Shown: positions 8,056 to 17,126 of the stretch, piece after piece | Position numbering within the stretch: position 1 is the stretch's first letter | How the letters are laid out: each line of letters begins with the position of its first letter | Source: Prevotellamassilia timonensis | GTDB lineage: Bacteria; Bacteroidota; Bacteroidia; Bacteroidales; Bacteroidaceae | Assembly (NCBI RefSeq): GCF_021531665.1 | Contig: NZ_JADYUH010000025.1 | Coordinates: 1-34,272, forward strand | Direction: 5' to 3' | Length of the DNA stretch: 34,272 nucleotides | Made by a program: the position numbers and the translations under genes | The notes under the pieces: generated by a model | What the model was told of the DNA's origin: nothing | The model's database searches: none | Seen by the model: only the letters and a program-made list of their open reading frames with translations

Positions 8056-9491
8056 TGTCTTTTCGGACTGTGAAATTCAGTGGGTTCTTCTTTCCATCCC
8101 AAGCGGTTGATTCTGCCGCGCCACACGTCACCGCTTCCGGCGCAGAAAATCCAGACATATTGGTCGGCATCGACCGTCATGCTGACAGCGCGCACACCGC
8201 TTTGAACGGGGAAGCGCAGGTTTCCGGGAGACCAGGTGCGACCGTTGTCCGCGCTGCTGTAGCACGGTGTCAGGTTGCCCTCGCCGTCGATGCCGAGCAG
8301 GTGGGCGGCGTGGTCGTAAGAAATCATGGTGGGAGAGTTCAGATTCGGGAACGCGTAGTCGCCGAGTTCTGTGGTCTGTGGAAGAAGCATCCAAGGAGTG
8401 GAGTAGATGCCGCTGTTGTCCAGGTCACGTTTCCAGATTCTGGAAGCCCAAATGGTTTCGTCGTTTTTCCCTTTCATCGGAGCGAGTCCGGTGAGGAGCA
8501 GGCTTTGTGCGTTTTCGTTGAGGCGGGAGGCGCAGAGCACTGCTGCCACGTTCTTCTGTGGCAGGGAGTCGGGCAGATCAACGTAGCTTTCCTTCCATTC
8601 GGTTCCGTTGGCAGACGCCACGATGCGGCGGTAGTCTGCGGAGAGAGCATAGAGACTGTCGCCTGCAGCAGCAAAGATGAAGGCGGCTTGGGCATCAGCG
8701 TTCAGGTCTGTCCAGCCGTCTTTCCCGTTGTCGGAGACGACGGGGCGTCCCTCTGCCACGGCAAAGAATCGTCCGCCGTGAACGGTGACGGAGCGGACGT
8801 CAATCGCTGCCGTACCGAAGGGCTGCACCGTTTCGGGAGCGGTGAGGTTCGGGTCGGTGCGGTCGGTGACGATGACCTTGGTGCTGCCGTCAGTAGTCCT
8901 ATAATATAAATATAATGTGTTCTCCACGAAGAACGGATGACATTCCTGTGCTTCTTTGAGCGCGTTCACCTTTTCGGCTTCATGGTGCCAGACCAAAGAG
9001 TCTGCTTCTTCTTTGTGAACGCGAAGTTGTAGCGTGTATTTCCTGGAATAAACGGCATCGCTGCTATAGACAGTGATGGTTCTTTCTCTCGTGAAGTCCG
9101 TGCTGTCGGCGATGGCGAAGATGGTGTCGCCTTCTTCGTGATGTTTGTCAATCAGACAGGGACCGGGTACGTTGAATATGGCGAACGTCACCTTGGTGAT
9201 GTCGGTTCCCACGGGCAGCGAGTCCACGTTCCAAATTTCGTTCTTCACTTGGTCGATGGCCATGGGATACATGCTTCCCTTCACGGTGATGATATAGGTG
9301 CTATCCTCGCCGGCGCTGTTGAGCGTGTGCATTTCTCGGTTGAGCGTCCCGAGCACCACGTTGCTGACGAGACAGTCTCTGTCGGAGGCGGTCGGTGCGG
9401 TGGTGTCGTCTGACAAACACGAGGTGAGTTGGAGGCTCATCGTCAGCGTCGCCAGAAGTGTCAAAAGAAAGGAAAGCGGATGCTTTTTCAT
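8052..9491 (-). CDS. Predicted lipoprotein with BNR-type propeller, DUF6242-like
   Basis: A 479-aa protein from the ATG at 9491; an ATG at 9500 would add three residues. The N-terminus is a lipoprotein signal ending in LTSC, with C25 as the lipidated residue, followed by SDD. Residues about 30-160 look like a beta-sandwich (EDSTYIITVKGSMYPMAID). The remainder resembles a beta propeller with BNR/Asp-box-like repeats (SSADNGRTWSPG). I recognise it as similar to DUF6242 proteins of Prevotella and Bacteroides; no activity is known. It heads the cluster and its stop overlaps the porG-like start, so a link to outer-membrane biogenesis is suggested by position only. Confidence 0.72.
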   Translation of the reverse strand: MKKHPLSFLLTLLATLTMSLQLTSCLSDDTTAPTASDRDCLVSNVVLGTLNREMHTLNSAGEDSTYIITVKGSMYPMAIDQVKNEIWNVDSLPVGTDITKVTFAIFNVPGPCLIDKHHEEGDTIFAIADSTDFTRERTITVYSSDAVYSRKYTLQLRVHKEEADSLVWHHEAEKVNALKEAQECHPFFVENTLYLYYRTTDGSTKVIVTDRTDPNLTAPETVQPFGTAAIDVRSVTVHGGRFFAVAEGRPVVSDNGKDGWTDLNADAQAAFIFAAAGDSLYALSADYRRIVASANGTEWKESYVDLPDSLPQKNVAAVLCASRLNENAQSLLLTGLAPMKGKNDETIWASRIWKRDLDNSGIYSTPWMLLPQTTELGDYAFPNLNSPTMISYDHAAHLLGIDGEGNLTPCYSSADNGRTWSPGNLRFPVQSGVRAVSMTVDADQYVWIFCAGSGDVWRGRINRLGWKEEPTEFHSPKRQ

Positions 9492-9526
9492 TCGGTTCAT
9501 TTGTTCAACGTGCTTTTTACAAGATG

Positions 9527-9534
9527 CAAAAATA
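9527..9534 (-). promoter_or_regulatory. Putative -7 box for the outer-membrane cluster
   Basis: On the minus strand TATTTTTG matches the Bacteroidetes -7 consensus TAnnTTTG and lies about 35 bp upstream of the lipoprotein start codon. No convincing -33 TTG is present at the expected distance, so this is a half-site prediction. Confidence 0.4.
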
Positions 9535-9651
9535 CGCACAATTTTCATTCTGTGGGGAAAACACGTTGATTTTTAAAACTGTTTGGCAAAAACGTCAGTA
9601 TTATAGGGGCGTTTTATGAATTACGGATGAATGATAGGTGGGGACAAAGGG

Positions 9652-12600
9652 TCAGGAGATAGGAGGTGACGCCTTAAACTCTTCCGGGGACAGTTCGTAA
9701 AGGGCGTTTCGTCCGCGGAGATAGTCCAGAAGATGATAGAAAATGTATGCTTTCGCCAGAAGCTCAGGATTTCCGAAGAGCAGCAGATGCTCCTCGGCAC
9801 GTGTCATTGCCACGTTCAACTTTCGGTCAATCAGACTGCCGTCCGTGTCAAAGAAAACGTTGTTGGTCAGGAAGTCCAGCTGATAGTACTTCTGCACGGT
9901 GAAGCTGTAGAGAATGTATTTCCGCTGTGACCCTTGGAATCGCTCCACCGTGTCAATGGTGACGCTCTTCGGGTCAAGCCCGTGGCGGGCGATGGCGGTG
10001 CTGACGGCAGCAATCTGGCTGCGATAGGGGACGATGACTCCAACCGTTTGTTCCGCGTTGAAGTTCTCCTTTTCCAGTTGAAAGATGCGGGCAATGGTCG
10101 CTGCAATCATCTCCGCTTCCGTTTCGTTCACTTTGTCCGACGTTCCTTCTTCCTTCGGTCGTACCGCAAAGAAAGCCGTTCGTTGCGTTTTCAGAATCCG
10201 TGTCACCGCGTCCTGCTCCTTCGCCTGCCGAGGTAGGTGGCTCAGCTGGTGTGGGCGTTGTGCGTCGCGGAGACGGTCTTGATAGAAGAAGTGGTTCGGG
10301 AAGTCTGCAATCTCCGGGTGCATTCGTCCCTGCCGCGTCAGCATGTAGGCAATCGTTGGGTCTTCGCCATATTTCTTCAAGAATCTTTCAAAGAGCGAGA
10401 GGCGGCAGTCCGTCAGCAGAATTTTGTGGAGACACGCTTCCTCGACCTTTGACTGCTCCGGCGTCTGTCCCACCACCGCCGGCAACTGTTTGTGGTCGCC
10501 AATCATGACGAACTTGCGGATGGCGGGGAGCACGCCGTGGGTTGCGCTCATCAGTCCCGCCAGCTGCGGCTCCAGAATCTGTGACGCCTCGTCAATGACC
10601 GCCAACGAAAAAGATTTCAGTGAGAAAAGTTCCGTCGCACCGTTCAGCATGGAGACAGTGCCGACAAAGACGCGCGTTGCTTCCAGCCGCTCTTTCAGTG
10701 CGTCCAAACTTTTCACATCCTTCAGTTGTTCTTTGAGGAGATAGGGGCGATAGGGCTCGGCGCAGCGCAGTCCCCCGCCCAATCTGACGAACGGAATCTG
10801 CTCGGCGCAGAGTTTACTGCAGATTTCGTCCACCGCCCGGTTGGTGTATGCCGTGAGCAACACCGTCGCCGTCGGCTCGGTCAGTTCCTCTTTCACCGTT
10901 GTCAGGAGTCCGAAGGAGGTCTTCCCCGTGCCCGGCGGTCCCACAATGAGGAAGAGGTCGCGAGCCTGCTTCACCCGCAGAGCCAGTTCGTTGAAGGCGC
11001 CATAGTCGCCGTTCAGCCGTTGTGTGGTGTCGGTCTCCGGTGCTCGTTTCAGCAGACAGAGGTCGCGGCGCGACTTCGGCGCCGAGAGAAAACTCCAGAT
11101 TCCACGATAGAGTGGGGCAAACGAAGAGTCCATCAAGTCCGGTTCCACCGCCCAGTGCATTTTCTCATTGGGCGCGAAGATGCGTGGGTCGGTTTGTGGA
11201 GCGCGAAGTCGAATCAGCAGGTGCGCATCCGTGATTTCCTCGAGCGAGCCACGATAGGCAATCGTGCGTCGCACGTCCGGTTCAGTGCCTATCGGGTAGG
11301 CGTAGAGCAGCACGATGTCTCCCGTTCTGAAGTTCGTCACCCGCTGCGCCTGTGTCTCGGGCAGCAGGAAGCGCACCGTCTCCACCGTCCCTTCCGCCGG
11401 CGCTTCCGGTGTGAGCGTGTCAAACAGGTTGCCAGCCTCGCGTTTTTCCTCCGCCGAGTCGTGCCATTTCGCCGCGAAGCCCGAGTTCTCTTTGGTTTGC
11501 GTGCCGAGTTTCGCAACGAGATGTTCGCGGGCGATGAAGGAAAGAAAGCGGAGGCAATATGTCCGCTCCGTCTCGTCTGCCTCCCGTGAGGCAGCAAGGA
11601 GACTGTTGATTTGAGGTTTGAGATAGGCTTCCCAGAGTTTTGACTGCGTGTGTTTCTCGTTGAAGTCCTCCGCCTGCAAGTGCTCCAGCACGCGGAAACC
11701 GTCCGGCTGTGCCAGTTCCATTTCTTGGTGTGCCAGCTCGTTGCGCAGTTTCAGCGCACGGAAGAGCAAGTCCGGCGCGAAGCCCAAGCCGACCAGCGGT
11801 TCTTCATATTTTGAGTAGAGGAGGAAAGCGTGGAGTTCCTTTCGGTTTGCTTCGTAGGTCTCGCGGAAGTTGTAGCGCAGCTGTGCCATGTAGAGCAGGA
11901 GTTGCACATAGTGCTCCTCCTTGTGACGTGGCACTTTGAAGAGGTCGTAAGGGAAGTTGCCCTTCCCCGCCTTTTGTTCCACGAGCACTTTCATGTCCTG
12001 TTGCAAATAGTCCATACGCCCTTGAATGCCGAGCATTTCCGAGAAGAAGGATGGTTCGACCAGTCCGTTTTGCGTGTCAAAGCGCGCCAGCGCTTGGGGC
12101 AGCGTTTCGCGGAATGCTTTCGCAATGTGCTGCTTCTGCGCCTGTGCCTCGCGGTGGAAGTTGGGCGAGATGTCGGTTGTGGCGAGCGAGAGGGCATGGT
12201 GGCGAAAGAAATCCCCCACGCTGTCGGCGTAAGGGCGCTCCGTCTCGTCGTGTACCGTTTCATCCAGCAACTGTCCCGCCAGATTACCCATCAGAATGGC
12301 TTCGGAGGAGGCGGCGGGTTTCAGTTTGTTCAGCAGTTGCACGCGTGCCGATTCGGCATAGGGAGTGAAGCAACGGGCGATGGCGGTGATGTCCACGAGA
12401 AGGTCAGGCTCAAAGATGACCCACTCCGCTTCCACGCCTCCTCGTGACTGTCTCGGGCGCACCAGATTCAGTTGCGTGCCTTTGTGCAGCAGTGGCAGGA
12501 GGTAAGAGCGGTCTCTTGCCTCGCCTGTGGCAAAGGCACTTTTTCCTGCTTCGTCCTTATCACCTTCTTCTGCACCTTGCTCGTCCGTGGGAGCGAGGAG

Positions 12601-13134
12601 GAGCGTCAGCGGTGTGCCGTGTTTCTCTTCGCGTCCAAGGATTTTCGTGCTGTCCCATCCCTCCACCACCATGCGCAGGCAGTCGCCGATGACCTGCCGT
12701 CCACTGTGTGTTTGCTCCTCCGGCGGCAGTTGCTCCGCCAGTTCCTGCGGCACGGGGGTGTTGAAAAGGAAACTCAGGAAGCGGCAGAGGCGCGCCAAGT
12801 CGGGCAGGGCGTGGCGTTGTCGCTCCTCGGCGGAGAGTTCGGCGTGATGTCGGAAACGTCCCCGCGTCTCGTTCATTGCCTTGACCATGGTGGCGCTTGC
12901 TCGGTGCTCTTTGAGCAGATAGTCCATCTGTGCAAAGGGTCCGGTGAGGTTCAGTCCCGAGTCGGTGGTCAGTGCGTTCAAGACGCGTTTGAAGAGCGCG
13001 TTGGCTCTTCGATAGACCTCCTCCGCGTTTGGCGCCGCTTTCAGTGCCGCTTGTGCGGTGCGAAAGAAGTCATCGGCATTTTCAGGTCGAAACCTCTCTT
13101 TGACGGGGCAGGGGAGTGGCATTGACTGGGGCAT
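9652..13134 (-). CDS. Dna2-like fusion of PD-(D/E)XK nuclease and SF1 helicase
   Basis: About 1160 aa from the ATG at 13134. An in-frame GTG at 13203 would add 23 residues but lies inside a perfect palindrome, and an ATG at 13122 is also possible. A RecB/Cas4-type nuclease core is visible as GRMDYLQQDMKVLVEQKAG (D375, E386, K388). The C-terminal half is an SF1 helicase: Walker A GPPGTGKTS (K738), Walker B VIDEAS (E849), motif III GDHKQLPA, then TVERFQGSQ and LNVAMTRAEEHL. The order nuclease then UPF1/Dna2-type helicase suggests processing of DNA ends or flaps. The first 300 residues are unrecognised. Neighbours give no defence context, so housekeeping DNA repair is the simplest reading, though related fusions occur in defence loci. 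Confidence 0.85.
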   Translation of the reverse strand: MPQSMPLPCPVKERFRPENADDFFRTAQAALKAAPNAEEVYRRANALFKRVLNALTTDSGLNLTGPFAQMDYLLKEHRASATMVKAMNETRGRFRHHAELSAEERQRHALPDLARLCRFLSFLFNTPVPQELAEQLPPEEQTHSGRQVIGDCLRMVVEGWDSTKILGREEKHGTPLTLLLAPTDEQGAEEGDKDEAGKSAFATGEARDRSYLLPLLHKGTQLNLVRPRQSRGGVEAEWVIFEPDLLVDITAIARCFTPYAESARVQLLNKLKPAASSEAILMGNLAGQLLDETVHDETERPYADSVGDFFRHHALSLATTDISPNFHREAQAQKQHIAKAFRETLPQALARFDTQNGLVEPSFFSEMLGIQGRMDYLQQDMKVLVEQKAGKGNFPYDLFKVPRHKEEHYVQLLLYMAQLRYNFRETYEANRKELHAFLLYSKYEEPLVGLGFAPDLLFRALKLRNELAHQEMELAQPDGFRVLEHLQAEDFNEKHTQSKLWEAYLKPQINSLLAASREADETERTYCLRFLSFIAREHLVAKLGTQTKENSGFAAKWHDSAEEKREAGNLFDTLTPEAPAEGTVETVRFLLPETQAQRVTNFRTGDIVLLYAYPIGTEPDVRRTIAYRGSLEEITDAHLLIRLRAPQTDPRIFAPNEKMHWAVEPDLMDSSFAPLYRGIWSFLSAPKSRRDLCLLKRAPETDTTQRLNGDYGAFNELALRVKQARDLFLIVGPPGTGKTSFGLLTTVKEELTEPTATVLLTAYTNRAVDEICSKLCAEQIPFVRLGGGLRCAEPYRPYLLKEQLKDVKSLDALKERLEATRVFVGTVSMLNGATELFSLKSFSLAVIDEASQILEPQLAGLMSATHGVLPAIRKFVMIGDHKQLPAVVGQTPEQSKVEEACLHKILLTDCRLSLFERFLKKYGEDPTIAYMLTRQGRMHPEIADFPNHFFYQDRLRDAQRPHQLSHLPRQAKEQDAVTRILKTQRTAFFAVRPKEEGTSDKVNETEAEMIAATIARIFQLEKENFNAEQTVGVIVPYRSQIAAVSTAIARHGLDPKSVTIDTVERFQGSQRKYILYSFTVQKYYQLDFLTNNVFFDTDGSLIDRKLNVAMTRAEEHLLLFGNPELLAKAYIFYHLLDYLRGRNALYELSPEEFKASPPIS

Positions 13135-13193
13135 TGGCTGAGTTTTTTGTAGGCTTTGGACTTTGTAGGCTTGGGCTTGGTGTTTTTTCTTAA

Positions 13194-13233
13194 GACTCGT
13201 CACTTACCGCGGCACGGCGGTAAGTGACGAGTC
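13194..13233. other. 40-bp perfect palindrome between the glycosyltransferase and helicase genes
   Basis: Arms of 17 bp (13194-13210 and 13217-13233) are perfectly complementary around a 6-base centre. No T-run follows on either strand, so it is not a standard intrinsic terminator. It covers the alternative GTG start of the helicase gene and could be an operator or an RNA structure controlling that gene. A separate 12-bp palindrome, CGTTCGCGAACG, sits at 13278-13289. Confidence 0.6.
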
Positions 13234-13347
13234 GGCGCGCAGGAGTGAAAAATCCTAGGGGAAAAGTGTCGCCATGCCGTTCGCGAACGCCGCTGTTTTG
13301 ACGAAGGTTAGAGTGGCATTCCCCATTCGCTCAAATTGAACCGCGCC

Positions 13348-14055
13348 TCAACGTCCACAGCGACGCAAAAGGTGGGAAAGGAGGTAGAGACGATAGGAGA
13401 TGCGGTGCAGGGCGGAGCGGTGAGCGTTTTCGCTGCCGAGTGAGGCGTTCTCGGTGTGACGGCGATAAGCCACAAGCGGCTCGTTGAGCACACGAGTCTT
13501 GAAGAAAGCCTCTGCCACGAGCATCAGCCAGTTGTCGTGGGTGCAGAATTTACGATTGGGAGGGAATGGCAGTGCTTTTGTGAGCACGTGGCGGCGGAAA
13601 GCCATGCAACAGCCCAAGTAGCCAAACTTCACAAGATTACCAGCCAACCCTTGTTTAGGTTTGCGCAACGCAAAGAAGGAAGGAGCGATTTCCTTGCCGT
13701 CGGCATCGGTCAGACAGGCGTCCGAGACGACCAAATCAACTTCTTTCAGTGCTTCGCAGCATCGTTCCACTTTCCCGGGTTTCCAAAGGTCGTCTTGGTC
13801 GGAGAGGAAGATGACGTCGCCACGCGCCGCCCGAAGGGCGTTCTCAAAGTTGCTGACATAGCCGTGCTCGCCTTCGTGATGCAGAATCCTCACACAAGGA
13901 AAGTCGAGTGCCTGAACCACTTCAAGCGTTCGGTCGGTCGAGCCGTCGTCGGAGATGATGATTTCGTCTTCCGGCGAGAGCTGCGCAACGATGCTTTCCA
14001 ACTGCGCTGCAATGAAGGGCTCTCCGTTATAGGTGGCAATGCAAACTGAAATCAT
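13348..14055 (-). CDS. Glycosyltransferase family 2
   Basis: A 235-aa GT-A enzyme from the ATG at 14055. This start gives the canonical opening MISVCIATYNGEPFIAAQLE and overlaps the upstream stop as ATGA; the open frame extending to 14199 would add a poorly conserved stretch. The nucleotide-sugar site is visible as IIISDDGSTDRT and the DxD-type metal motif as FLSDQDDLWKPGK. It transfers an unknown sugar during assembly of the surface polysaccharide encoded upstream. It is the last gene of the polysaccharide unit. Confidence 0.88.
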   Translation of the reverse strand: MISVCIATYNGEPFIAAQLESIVAQLSPEDEIIISDDGSTDRTLEVVQALDFPCVRILHHEGEHGYVSNFENALRAARGDVIFLSDQDDLWKPGKVERCCEALKEVDLVVSDACLTDADGKEIAPSFFALRKPKQGLAGNLVKFGYLGCCMAFRRHVLTKALPFPPNRKFCTHDNWLMLVAEAFFKTRVLNEPLVAYRRHTENASLGSENAHRSALHRISYRLYLLSHLLRRCGR

Positions 14056-14867
14056 TGGGCTGAAAGAGGAGTTTTCAAGTACAAGAGAAGAAAAGAAAAA
14101 CTGCGTGTGCGCAAAGAAAGGGAGAGCGTGTGACGCAGAACACGGAAACGCAGCGAAACTTTTTCGCCCCAAGTCGTTTGGCGGCAATGTTGCGCACATC
14201 GGAGGTAGATTTTAAACCGCTTCATGACTTTCTCTTTTTCGCGACAATCGTCGGAGCAGTCCTGCACAGCGGCGAAAGGAAGAATGCACAAAGCGTCGTT
14301 CTCACCACGCAACTTCTTTTGAAACTCAAAGTCTGCAAAATCGAGAAAAACGCGTTCATCATATCCATCCACACGGAGGAAAAGACTGACCGGCACGGAC
14401 ATTCCGCTGTTGATGACCAGCATCCGACGCAGTGAGGTGAACCCGCTGAATGCGCCTTTGGGAGAGCGATGCAGCAGCGAGGGACAATAGGGACTAAACG
14501 CAACGCCTGCGATGGAAACCACCCGAGGTGCCGTGATGCCGGAGAAATCAGCATGTTCGTGATAGAGACGCCACGCTTCCGGCGGGAATTCAGTGTCTTG
14601 GTCAAGTAAGAGCAGACGGGAGAAACCGCGCTGTTGCGCCACCTCAGCGGCGAGATTGTAGGCTTTGGGCAAGCCACTGTTCAGCACATCGCGAACATAG
14701 ACAGCCTTCGGGTGATTCCGCTCCACGTCTTCCTGCGTAAAGTCTGCGGGAGAGTTGTCATAGACGACAAACTCCTCCACTCCGTGCTGCTGAAGCAGGG
14801 TACGGAAAGATGCGGCATCAGAGAGGCGAATCTTGTAGAGCACGATGACGGGAAGAATCTTTTTCAT
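14052..14867 (-). CDS. Glycosyltransferase family 2, rhamnosyltransferase-like
   Basis: A 271-aa protein from the ATG at 14867, the methionine opening the typical MKKILPVIVLYKIRLSD strand; the longer frame to 14987 overlaps the polymerase gene. It has the features of the RfbF-type rhamnosyltransferase group: VVYDNSPADF near the N-terminus and the metal-binding LLLLDQDTEFP. The true donor sugar cannot be read from sequence, and no dTDP-rhamnose genes lie in the window. It overlaps the next glycosyltransferase gene by 4 bp, indicating coupling. Confidence 0.82.
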   Translation of the reverse strand: MKKILPVIVLYKIRLSDAASFRTLLQQHGVEEFVVYDNSPADFTQEDVERNHPKAVYVRDVLNSGLPKAYNLAAEVAQQRGFSRLLLLDQDTEFPPEAWRLYHEHADFSGITAPRVVSIAGVAFSPYCPSLLHRSPKGAFSGFTSLRRMLVINSGMSVPVSLFLRVDGYDERVFLDFADFEFQKKLRGENDALCILPFAAVQDCSDDCREKEKVMKRFKIYLRCAQHCRQTTWGEKVSLRFRVLRHTLSLSLRTRSFSFLLLYLKTPLSAQ

Positions 14868-14919
14868 TTGTCTTTCGGGTGGCGTTTTTTTGAGATTCAG
14901 AGTTCGTCGTTCGGAACTT

Positions 14920-15966
14920 TTATAGTTTGATGAGATGAGTGTAGAAAATGTCCAGCAAGATGACGCCCGAGGCGAAGCAAATGGCAAGCAGTTTGCCTGC
15001 CCACTGCGGGCGAACGATGTAAATCAAAGCAGGGAAAAGAAGGATTTCCACCACGCCGTAAAGTTCGCTGGTGCGAACTGAGAGCGCGGGAAGGAAAGAA
15101 AAAGCAGTGTAGCAGACGATGGAAAGTGCTTGAATTTTCAGCCACAGAGAGATTTCAGAGCCTCGCTCGCGGACTACCTCATATTTCCAAAGCAGAAGAT
15201 AGTATGCCAACAACTTCACCATGACCACGGCGTTGAAGATGTTAATCTGGTCACTGTCCATAATCCCCGTGTCGCGCGCCGCTTCATAGATTTCCACTTT
15301 CTCTTGAATGTAGGGAATCGGAATGGTGGTCATGAAGTTGAACTTGGCGATTGCCATTGCATAGCCAATCATCGGCGCAATTGCCAAAAAGAGTTTCCAA
15401 CGACTGGAGAGCGGGGCGTTGCCAAGGAGAACCAAGGGAAAAAGAATGATGGCTGAGATGTGGAACACGCTCGCGGCGCATGCACAAAGGAGGAAGGCGA
15501 CGCGACGCCGTTGGGTGAGGAAATACAATCCGAACAAAAAGAACGCCACGGCGGCTGAAGCACGAATCTGAGTCAGGTCATGCATGATGAAAAAATGGCT
15601 CAGCCAAAAGAGCAGGGAGAAAAACCAAGTCTGGCTCAAACGGGAGATGGTCCAAAGTTTCAGCGGAATGGCAATCAACGAATAGAGGAAGAAAAGGAAA
15701 TAGGTGGACCCAAAGAAGTTTTCCGCGATGGAAGAGATGACCAGAAAACTCGGTTCAACCAACAACTCGTCAGACCCGCCCTCCGCCATGTAGAGATAGT
15801 TCTCTGCATCCGCCACAGCCTCCACCGGTTTGAATGATGCCAACAAGAAAAGCGCCGCCCCAACGCCAAGATAGCAATAGAGCGTGAACTTGTCCTTGCT
15901 TTGCTCCAGAAAAGCAAAGGCGGCGACAAGCGAGAAAAGCGAGAGAACGAGAAGGAGAAACAGCAT
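14920..15966 (-). CDS. EpsG/Wzy-like polysaccharide polymerase, multi-pass membrane protein
   Basis: A 348-aa inner-membrane protein with about ten hydrophobic helices. EpsG-family landmarks are present: an acidic motif after the second helix (VADAENYLYMAEGG), HDLTQIRASAAVAFFLFGLY, and FHISAIILFPLVLL. EpsG/Wzy proteins join lipid-linked repeat units into polymer on the periplasmic side. It is followed by two glycosyltransferases and preceded by the wzz-like gene, the expected order for a Wzy-dependent glycan. No flippase (Wzx) or initiating transferase lies nearby. Confidence 0.8.
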   Translation of the reverse strand: MLFLLLVLSLFSLVAAFAFLEQSKDKFTLYCYLGVGAALFLLASFKPVEAVADAENYLYMAEGGSDELLVEPSFLVISSIAENFFGSTYFLFFLYSLIAIPLKLWTISRLSQTWFFSLLFWLSHFFIMHDLTQIRASAAVAFFLFGLYFLTQRRRVAFLLCACAASVFHISAIILFPLVLLGNAPLSSRWKLFLAIAPMIGYAMAIAKFNFMTTIPIPYIQEKVEIYEAARDTGIMDSDQINIFNAVVMVKLLAYYLLLWKYEVVRERGSEISLWLKIQALSIVCYTAFSFLPALSVRTSELYGVVEILLFPALIYIVRPQWAGKLLAICFASGVILLDIFYTHLIKL

Positions 15967-15994
15967 GAGACCAACGCGCCGCGGAGGGCGAAAA

Positions 15995-17098
15995 TCAGAA
16001 CTTCACTTGCGGGTCTTTCACCAAAATCCAAACCGACGTTCCCAAGAAACAGAGCACGAGGAAAGCCAAGACGGTGAACATTCGCTTTGGACCGGAGGGA
16101 CGCGTGGGAACGGTGGCATTCTGAATGACGGTGAAAGCCGGCGTGCGTTCCATGACTTTGGCTTCAGAAAGTTGAACCTGCTGCTTGAGTTGGCTGTATT
16201 GATTGAACGCGAGTTGAAGTTCGTTCTCCAAGGCTTGTTCTTTCATGCGGAAAGAGGATTGCACGACGTCCTGATGGGAGTCAGCGTAGGCAGCATATTC
16301 CCTTTGTGTTTTATGGTATTCCGTCTCAGCCTCGCGATAGAGTTGCTGATAGTGCTCAAGGTCATTCTTCGCCTTCTTGGTTCGATAGGTGATGATGAAC
16401 TCTTGAAGGTGGGTGGTGGCAATTTCTGCAAGTTGGGCAGCGACTTGAGGGTCTTGTGCCGTGGCGGAGATAGTGATGACGTCAGTCTTTTTGTCCACGA
16501 CGCTTCCTACGGAGCGAGCGAGTCCTTCCACCATTCGTTCCTGGCGTTTGGTGAGGGCTTTGGGATTGACATCCCAGAGCGGTTTGGGCTTTCCGACGGG
16601 TGCGTCTTCAGCAGGTTTGAGTTTGTTCACGACCCATCCGAGGGCGAGGTTCCACCACGCCGCTTTCTGATGTTTTGCCAGATAGTCTGCGACGGTTCCT
16701 TCAAACTCGCCGTCGGCAGTTTTCACCTTTTCTGCGAGCAGAGGTACGACAAAGTCTGTGCTGGACATGACGTCAGGATAGAACATGGGAATGATGGCAT
16801 CGCTGGAATTCATTGTGGAAAGATTGATGCCCGCCATGTTCGCCAGACTGCTGAGTCCGTTTTCGCCTCCGCCGATGGACGCTTCGGGAGCGAGGGTGAC
16901 TTTGACGGTATAGTAGCGCGGGATGCAAACGACGAGCAGACTTGTCACCACGAATGTGATGACGAGCGGCAGCACATATTTCTTTTTGTTTCGCCAAAGA
17001 CTTCCGAAAAGGAGGTCAAGCCGTATTTCTTTTTTTGTCAGGGAACCGCTCTCTTCTTTCTTTGTGGCGGCAGTTACTGTGGTTTCAGACATGTTCAC
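15995..17098 (-). CDS. Wzz-like polysaccharide chain-length determinant
   Basis: A 367-aa inner-membrane protein. Two transmembrane helices (about residues 38-58, KYVLPLVITFVVTSLLVVC, and 335-357, MFTVLAFLVLCFLGTSVWIL) bracket a periplasmic region with a long coiled coil (about 190-300). A Pro-rich motif (TVPTRPSGPKR) precedes the second helix, as is usual in Wzz proteins. No BY-kinase domain is fused, so this is the short, non-kinase type. The first Met (17098) or the third codon (17092) could be the start. It sits 28 bp after the exporter gene and 28 bp before the polymerase gene. Confidence 0.9.
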   Translation of the reverse strand: MNMSETTVTAATKKEESGSLTKKEIRLDLLFGSLWRNKKKYVLPLVITFVVTSLLVVCIPRYYTVKVTLAPEASIGGGENGLSSLANMAGINLSTMNSSDAIIPMFYPDVMSSTDFVVPLLAEKVKTADGEFEGTVADYLAKHQKAAWWNLALGWVVNKLKPAEDAPVGKPKPLWDVNPKALTKRQERMVEGLARSVGSVVDKKTDVITISATAQDPQVAAQLAEIATTHLQEFIITYRTKKAKNDLEHYQQLYREAETEYHKTQREYAAYADSHQDVVQSSFRMKEQALENELQLAFNQYSQLKQQVQLSEAKVMERTPAFTVIQNATVPTRPSGPKRMFTVLAFLVLCFLGTSVWILVKDPQVKF

Positions 17099-17126
17099 GT
17101 GGTTTGGAGAATAAACTTTCAGCCCA

